From positions 18,511 to 45,427 of the forward strand of contig DNYJ01000003.1 in assembly GCA_003505155.1 (NCBI GenBank): 26,917 bases of DNA. Reading direction: 5' to 3'. The translations under genes and the position numbers were made by a program. Of this stretch, positions 23,407-26,917 are shown in pieces (positions within the stretch are counted from its first letter, which is position 1; each line of letters opens with the position of its first letter). The DNA is from Candidatus Uhrbacteria bacterium (GTDB lineage Bacteria > Patescibacteriota > Patescibacteriia > UBA9934 > UBA10169). The notes under the pieces were generated by a model. It made no database searches and was not told where the DNA came from. It worked only from the letters and a program-made list of their open reading frames with translations.

Positions 23407-24771
23407 ATGAAAAGGAGGACGAAAATTATTGCAACCGTCGGGCCTACCAGCCAATCGGTGGCGACGCTTGAGCGCATGATGCGAGCCGGAATGAATGCGG
23501 CTCGCTTGAATTTTTCCCACGGAACGCATGCCAGTCATCGCGGACTCATTCGCTCCATCCGCAAAGCCTCTCGGGATGCCAAGCGCCATGTGGCGATTCT
23601 GGCCGATCTCCAGGGTCCAAAGATTCGTGTTGGGGCGCTTCCGTCGAGCGTCAACGTCAAGCGGGGGATGAAGATAGTCCTTCCCGTCACGTTTGCCGGT
23701 CTTGGAGCGCACTTGAAAAAAGGCGCGCGAGTGTTACTCGATGACGGACGCGTCGAAGCCGAGTACCTTGCTGGCAGGGGAGAGACCGTAACGGTCAGGA
23801 TTGTGAGCGGGGGTGAAATCTCTTCGCACGTCGGGCTTGCCGTGCCGGGGCTCAAGCTGAAGGGCGTCTCTGTCTTGACCTCGAAGGATAAAGACGACGC
23901 GTTCTTTGCTATGAAGGAGCACGCGGACTGGCTAGTGCAGTCGTTTGTTACGAAGCCTGCCGACATCGCCGCACTTCGTCGGTTTGTTCATACTCATGCC
24001 GATTCCGGGTTTGAACCCAAGATCATGGCGAAGATCGAACGGGCGGAGGCGGTGAAAAACGCACGTGCCATTATCAAGGCGGCAGACGGCGTTATGATCG
24101 GGCGCGGAGATCTGGGACTCGACCTTCCACTCGAAGAAGTTCCGTTGGCGCAGAAAAAGATCATCCGGCTATGCCGCGAGGCGGGGAAGCCGGTCGTGGT
24201 TGCCACCCACATGCTCGAATCTATGATCACGAATCCACGCCCGACGCGCGCGGAAGTGAGTGATGTGGCGAACGCGGTCATTGATCACACGGACGGTGTT
24301 CTGCTCGCGGGCGAGACGGCGAAGGGGGCGTATCCGCTTGAAGCTGTCGAGATGATGTCGCGCGTCATTGTCGAAACGGAAGCGTCCGCGTATGACGACC
24401 TGACCCCGGAAAAGCGCGGGGGGCATTTGAGCAAGGTTCAGTCCTTTGCGTTTCTGATCTCCGAGTTGGCGTATGCCGGACGCATCAAACATCTGGCCGT
24501 CTCGATCCATGACACCACGCTTCTCGAAGCCTTGAGTTTGTATCGCCCGGAAGTTTCCGTGTTTGTTTTGGGAACCAATCCGTACGCGCTTCGTCAAGAG
24601 CTTGTGCGATGGGGAGCCGAGCCGGTGAAAATTCTTGCTTCGCTCGAAGGATCCGATCCAGAGCGTCTTGCACAGTTTTTGTTGAAGGAGCGTCAAGTAA
24701 AAAAAGGATCTGCGGTAACGGTTGTGCATGCTCGCAGAAAAGAGCCGACATTTACGACCGTGAAGGTTTAG
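23407..24771 (+). CDS. pyk: Pyruvate kinase
   Basis: Last enzyme of glycolysis: phosphoenolpyruvate plus ADP gives pyruvate plus ATP. Seen: N-terminal RRTKIIATVGPTSQS, ARLNFSHGTHASH near 32-44, ADLQGPKIRVG, the active-site segment KIERAEAV with Lys209 and Glu211, GVMIGRGDLGLDL, and THMLESM from Thr267 with the substrate-binding threonine. The C-terminal regulatory domain follows; at 454 aa the protein is slightly short and lacks the extra PEP-utilising domain of some bacterial forms. The start ATG lies 3 bases after the htrA stop, preceded by TACAAT at 23396-23401, which may be a -10. The purine-rich AAAAGGAGG lies just after the ATG, not before it, so it is not a normal ribosome-binding site. 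Confidence 0.96.
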   Translation: MKRRTKIIATVGPTSQSVATLERMMRAGMNAARLNFSHGTHASHRGLIRSIRKASRDAKRHVAILADLQGPKIRVGALPSSVNVKRGMKIVLPVTFAGLGAHLKKGARVLLDDGRVEAEYLAGRGETVTVRIVSGGEISSHVGLAVPGLKLKGVSVLTSKDKDDAFFAMKEHADWLVQSFVTKPADIAALRRFVHTHADSGFEPKIMAKIERAEAVKNARAIIKAADGVMIGRGDLGLDLPLEEVPLAQKKIIRLCREAGKPVVVATHMLESMITNPRPTRAEVSDVANAVIDHTDGVLLAGETAKGAYPLEAVEMMSRVIVETEASAYDDLTPEKRGGHLSKVQSFAFLISELAYAGRIKHLAVSIHDTTLLEALSLYRPEVSVFVLGTNPYALRQELVRWGAEPVKILASLEGSDPERLAQFLLKERQVKKGSAVTVVHARRKEPTFTTVKV

Positions 24772-24803
24772 CACCCCCTCCTTTTTAAGGAGGGTAGGGG
24801 GTG
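24772..24803. repeat. GC-rich palindrome directly after pyk
   Basis: CACCCCC (24772-24778) pairs with GGGGGTG (24797-24803) and TCCTT with AAGGA around a TTT loop, with a 5-base bulge. No T-run follows on either strand, so it is a weak terminator at best; it resembles C-rich repetitive palindromes seen between genes in CPR genomes. Confidence 0.6.
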
Positions 24804-24818
24804 GTTATGAATTGAAGA

Positions 24819-24850
24819 GGCACCCGTCGAGAGTGTTCTCTTCGGGTGCC
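24819..24850 (-). terminator. Hairpin downstream of the minus-strand gene, possible terminator
   Basis: GGCACCCG (24819-24826) and CGGGTGCC (24843-24850) form a perfect 8-bp stem with an inner AGAG/CTCT pairing. On the minus strand it lies about 60 bases after the stop of the GC-rich gene; the following sequence is only moderately T-rich. Confidence 0.55.
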
Positions 24851-24909
24851 GTGGGCTCTACGGAGGCCGCCTGTTCGGGCGGAAGTCCGCGAGCGAGTTG
24901 TTGTGTCGA

Positions 24910-25284
24910 TCAGGCCTCGGCGGTCTGCGTCGCGTAGCTCTCGGCCGCGGGCTGGACGGCCTCGACCTCGGGGGAGGTGTCGACGGTCGGGCGCAGGGAG
25001 GCGTCCCGGATCGCTTGGGCGGTCTCCACCTCCTCTGGCGTGGGCGTCGCGGTCTTGAGGTGTCCTCCGAGGAGGAGCTTGAGTGCCTGGCGCTTGAGCT
25101 CGGTGTTCGGGGCGGGGACGCCGCGGGTGGCGTACCACTTCCCGTCGGAGCGCTTGGTGGCGTACGGGTTGAGGTTGATCCGATCGCCCGTCTTCCTCAG
25201 GTGGCCGCGCTGGATCTTCTCGAGCCCCACGGCCGCGCCCGCCTGAACGGCGTTCATGGAGACGTGCCTGTTGGGCTTCGTCAC
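24910..25284 (-). CDS. Small GC-rich gene of unknown function
   Basis: Function not recognised; 124 aa from GTG 25284. Seen: a basic, mixed alpha/beta-looking core with INLNPYATKRSDGKWYATRG near the middle, a helix NTELKRQALKLLLGGHL, and an acidic Ala/Pro/Glu-rich tail (TSPEVEAVQPAAESYATQTA). There is no signal peptide or membrane helix. Codons end almost always in G or C, far more than in pyk or the pseudouridine synthase on either side; together with the good Shine-Dalgarno site upstream this suggests acquisition from a GC-rich donor. The start is uncertain: GTG 25284 overlaps the stop of a 41-codon upstream frame, and a TTG at 25371 would give 153 aa. The strong codon bias argues that the frame is truly translated. 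Confidence 0.65.
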   Translation of the reverse strand: MTKPNRHVSMNAVQAGAAVGLEKIQRGHLRKTGDRINLNPYATKRSDGKWYATRGVPAPNTELKRQALKLLLGGHLKTATPTPEEVETAQAIRDASLRPTVDTSPEVEAVQPAAESYATQTAEA

Positions 25285-25406
25285 GCCTCCATGGCCGCTC
25301 CAGTCCCTCCGATCGCCATCGACGGCCTGCAAGGGCTGGCGAGGCGTGGACCTTCCACTGGTATCAGACAACGTACTGCTCCAGATTTGGGGGTGTTATC
25401 GAACAT
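25281..25406 (-). CDS. 41-codon upstream ORF coupled to the GC-rich gene
   Basis: This frame begins with ATG (25406-25404) 5 bases after an AGGAG Shine-Dalgarno site (plus-strand CTCCT, 25412-25416), about 24 nt into the transcript predicted from the promoter at 25437-25464. It encodes 41 residues (start MFDNTPKSGAV, end MAIGGTGAAMEA) and its TGA overlaps the GTG of the main gene in a GTGA arrangement. Codons late in the frame are also rich in G and C at third positions. It may be a regulatory leader peptide, a separate small protein, or the true N-terminus of the main protein if a frameshift joins them. No relatives are known to me. Confidence 0.45.
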   Translation of the reverse strand: MFDNTPKSGAVRCLIPVEGPRLASPCRPSMAIGGTGAAMEA

Positions 25407-25436
25407 CGGGGCTCCTCCCCGCGCACGATGGGAGGG

Positions 25437-25464
25437 AGGATAGCAGAGTGAGACAAAACGTCAA
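25437..25464 (-). promoter_or_regulatory. Promoter of the GC-rich minus-strand gene
   Basis: On the minus strand TTGACG (25464-25459), a 16-base spacer and TATCCT (25442-25437) with a TG extension. Predicted transcription start is near 25430. It overlaps the divergent promoter of the pseudouridine synthase, so the two may compete for polymerase. Confidence 0.68.
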
Positions 25465-25478
25465 CCTCGTGATAGCAT
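25450..25478 (+). promoter_or_regulatory. Probable promoter of the pseudouridine synthase gene
   Basis: GAGACA (25450-25455), a 17-base spacer and TAGCAT (25473-25478). Predicted start 25485, two bases before GTG 25487. Both hexamers are imperfect; the placement relative to the start codon, shared with other genes of the window, is the main support. Confidence 0.45.
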
Positions 25479-25486
25479 GGTCGCCT

Positions 25487-26236
25487 GTGGATACGCGTTT
25501 GAACAAATTTTTAGCCCAAGCAGGGATCGTTTCTCGGCGAGGAGCGGATGAACTGATTTCTTCCGGCCGCGTGACCGTCAATGGAAACACGGCCGAGCTG
25601 GGGACGAAGATTTCCGATCGTGACGAGGTCTTGGTGGATGGCCGTGCGGTGGGCGAGCGCGAGCCACTCGTCTACCTCGCGCTTCACAAGCCCGTGGGGT
25701 TTATCACCTCGGTTGATCCCAGCCGCCAGGATACGGTGCGCGATCTCGTAGATGTTTCCGAACGGGTGTTTCCGGTCGGCCGCCTCGACGTCGCATCTTC
25801 CGGACTCCTCCTTATGACAAACGACGGAGCGTTGTCCGAGCGCATCACGCACCCTCGCTACGATCACGAGAAAGAGTACGAAGTGAAAGTGAATCGTCCG
25901 ATGACCGATGAGTTTCTGGACGTGATGGCGACGGGCGTGAGTCTTTCAGACGGCAAAACGAAAACCGCGCGCGTGGAGATGCTCGGTCCCGATCAATTTT
26001 CGATTGTGCTCACCGAAGGCCGCAACCGCCAGATTCGGCGCATGTGCGAAGCGCTCGGCTGGGAAGTCGTCAAACTCAAACGCGTGCGCGTGATGAACAT
26101 CCGCCTCGGCAGACTCAAACCAGGAGACTGGCGGCCTCTCACCCGCGAGGAAATAAAAAAGCTCCGAGAGCTAAGTGGGGTCAGGTCCAGACAACGGACT
26201 TTTCCAGAGGAACGGGTCGGATGGGGAGGCGATTGA
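25487..26236 (+). CDS. RsuA/RluB-family rRNA pseudouridine synthase
   Basis: Converts a specific uridine of ribosomal RNA to pseudouridine; the exact site (16S for RsuA-like, 23S for RluB-like) cannot be read from sequence alone. Seen: an N-terminal S4 RNA-binding domain (residues 1-60, TRLNKFLAQAGIVSRRGADE), the catalytic motif GRLDVASSGLLLMTNDG with Asp101, and the C-terminal EGRNRQIRRMCEALGW motif. GTG 25487 is chosen because it starts exactly at the canonical N-terminus; the frame is open further upstream but that part overlaps the GC-rich minus-strand gene and is not family-like. Length is 249 aa. The last roughly 20 residues (after LTREEIKKLRELSG) go beyond the usual end and overlap the convergent kinase gene by 56 bases. 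Confidence 0.93.
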   Translation: MDTRLNKFLAQAGIVSRRGADELISSGRVTVNGNTAELGTKISDRDEVLVDGRAVGEREPLVYLALHKPVGFITSVDPSRQDTVRDLVDVSERVFPVGRLDVASSGLLLMTNDGALSERITHPRYDHEKEYEVKVNRPMTDEFLDVMATGVSLSDGKTKTARVEMLGPDQFSIVLTEGRNRQIRRMCEALGWEVVKLKRVRVMNIRLGRLKPGDWRPLTREEIKKLRELSGVRSRQRTFPEERVGWGGD

Positions 26237-26798
26237 GGCGCTCGAGAATCATGTCATAGATGGTCTCCGGCGGCTCGAGCGCGTCGATCACATGCGTTGC
26301 GTGCGCGGCGGAGGGCATGACATACGCGCGGGCATTTGGGAGCATCACTTCGGTGAGATAACCTTCCTCCACCCACGGTTGGCGTTCTTTACGTCGAGTG
26401 ATCTGCTCCGCCTCGGGAAGGTTGAAGAAGAAACTGATGTCCATGAGATCTCGGAGTCTTGGGTGGTACAGAGTCAAGAATCCATCCACGATGATCATGG
26501 TTTTTGGAATAATGCATTTCTCACCAACACAGCAATTAAGCGCACGGTCGTAGTGAGGAACCGTGGCGCTCTCTCCTGTCTTCAAAACCTCGGCGGCTCG
26601 GATCAATCCCTCCCAGTCAATGCTCGAGGGATCGTCCCAATTCTGATAACCCTTGTACAAACCCACCTCATCCAAATCGCAAAAAAAGTCATCGAGCTTT
26701 AGCCGCCCGACGTTGGTGTGTGAGCGTTCCAACCGCCGACAAAAAGTTGATTTTCCGCCACCCGAAGGTCCGGCGATGCCGATGAGGATTGAGGGCAT
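26181..26798 (-). CDS. Uridine kinase / nicotinamide riboside kinase-like P-loop kinase
   Basis: Predicted nucleoside kinase, 205 aa. Seen: Walker A GPSGGGKST at residues 10-18, a KLDDFF aspartate motif near 34-39 that in this family binds the nucleoside and metal, a SSIDWEGL substrate-loop segment, a hydrophobic strand IIVDGFLTLY near 104, and a lid-type RRKERQPW basic segment. The family includes uridine kinases and nicotinamide riboside kinases; the DDFF and DGFL features are shared with the latter, so salvage of NAD precursors is a real alternative. ATG 26798 is chosen because a TACAAT -10 lies just upstream; two more Mets upstream overlap that promoter. The gene faces the pseudouridine synthase tail to tail, with coding overlap. 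Confidence 0.82.
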   Translation of the reverse strand: MPSILIGIAGPSGGGKSTFCRRLERSHTNVGRLKLDDFFCDLDEVGLYKGYQNWDDPSSIDWEGLIRAAEVLKTGESATVPHYDRALNCCVGEKCIIPKTMIIVDGFLTLYHPRLRDLMDISFFFNLPEAEQITRRKERQPWVEEGYLTEVMLPNARAYVMPSAAHATHVIDALEPPETIYDMILERLNRLPIRPVPLEKSVVWT

Positions 26799-26808
26799 AC
26801 GTTGGGAC

Positions 26809-26814
26809 ATTGTA
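26809..26814 (-). promoter_or_regulatory. -10 element of the kinase gene
   Basis: Minus-strand TGCTACAAT: TACAAT at 26814-26809 with TG extension. The predicted start at 26802 leaves a 4-base leader before ATG 26798. No -35 match is seen. The tRNA-Asp promoter begins 16 bases further on in the opposite direction. Confidence 0.6.
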
Positions 26815-26829
26815 GCATGAATCATTCTC

Positions 26830-26858
26830 TTGCCCGTCCAACGACCCTATGTTATTCT
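26830..26858 (+). promoter_or_regulatory. tRNA-Asp promoter
   Basis: TTGCCC (26830-26835), 17-base spacer, TATTCT (26853-26858) with TG extension. Transcription would start near 26865, leaving a short 5' leader before the tRNA at 26878 for RNase P to remove. Confidence 0.72.
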
Positions 26859-26877
26859 ACCGTCGCTTCAGAACTAC

Positions 26878-26917
26878 GGGTCGGTAGTTCAATTGGTTAG
26901 AGCACCGCCCTGTCACG
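26878..26917 (+). tRNA. tRNA-Asp(GUC), 5' part only
   Basis: The acceptor 5' strand GGGTCGG is followed by TA at positions 8-9, a D-arm GTTC-AATTGGTTA-GAGC, the anticodon stem CCGCC and the loop CTGTCAC with anticodon GTC. The window ends at the start of the 3' anticodon stem, so the variable and T arms are outside. Anticodon GUC reads the aspartate codons GAC and GAU. Confidence 0.92.

Noticed and set aside
25281..25283. TGA read as glycine, joining the micro-ORF to more sequence
   Set aside because: TGA ends ybeY, nrdR, hisS and others at their normal family lengths, so it is a stop in this genome.

Overview
The window looks like a piece of chromosome from a Candidate Phyla Radiation (Patescibacteria) bacterium, most likely a parcubacterial-type lineage. 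The reasons are (i) two consecutive membrane proteins that carry a VirB2/TrbC-like two-helix anchor followed by large Ig-like ectodomains, a design I know mainly from such genomes, (ii) single-pass proteins ending in thrombospondin type 3 calcium-binding repeats, (iii) tightly packed genes with very short or absent 5' leaders, and (iv) spacers built of iterated short words. TGA acts as an ordinary stop throughout, so the glycine-recoding lineages are excluded. The taxon is an inference from gene content, not from a marker comparison.

Layout. 1-2790: housekeeping block with the 3' part of a signal peptidase I gene (lepB), histidyl-tRNA synthetase (hisS), ribosomal protein S21 (rpsU, own promoter and terminator) and a YqeY/GatB-like protein. 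2905-18084: a 15-kb cell-surface locus on one strand. It starts with a 618-aa VirB2-like/Ig-like protein, continues with a giant open frame of up to 3487 aa (VirB2-like anchor, IPT/TIG and SbsA-type Ig-like domains, about a dozen myxo-type Cys-rich repeats, a soluble pseudopilin-like head and a C-terminal von Willebrand factor A domain with an intact MIDAS), and ends with three single-pass proteins with thrombospondin type 3 repeats. 18088-24771: ybeY, dgkA, ftsA, ftsZ, nrdR, an HtrA-type protease and pyruvate kinase. 24772-25480: a GC-rich island on the minus strand with a small gene of unknown function, its own promoter, a strong Shine-Dalgarno site and an upstream micro-ORF. 25487-26917: an RsuA/RluB-type pseudouridine synthase, a convergent uridine/nicotinamide-riboside kinase-like gene and the 5' part of tRNA-Asp(GUC).

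How it works together (inference). The surface locus would produce an anchored, calcium-dependent, disulfide-rich adhesive fibre: the VirB2-like helices hold the proteins in the membrane with the C-terminal parts outside, and the giant protein presents a vWA ligand-binding domain at its far end. This fits attachment to a host or partner cell. The other genes are ordinary translation, division, envelope and nucleotide functions.

Regulation visible in sequence: several genes (the 618-aa surface protein, ftsA, nrdR, the pseudouridine synthase and the kinase) have a -10 element placed so that the predicted transcription start falls 0-4 nt before the start codon, suggesting leaderless mRNAs. rpsU, ftsZ and the GC-rich gene have real leaders. 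No stretch longer than 300 bases is free of a gene or a described element.
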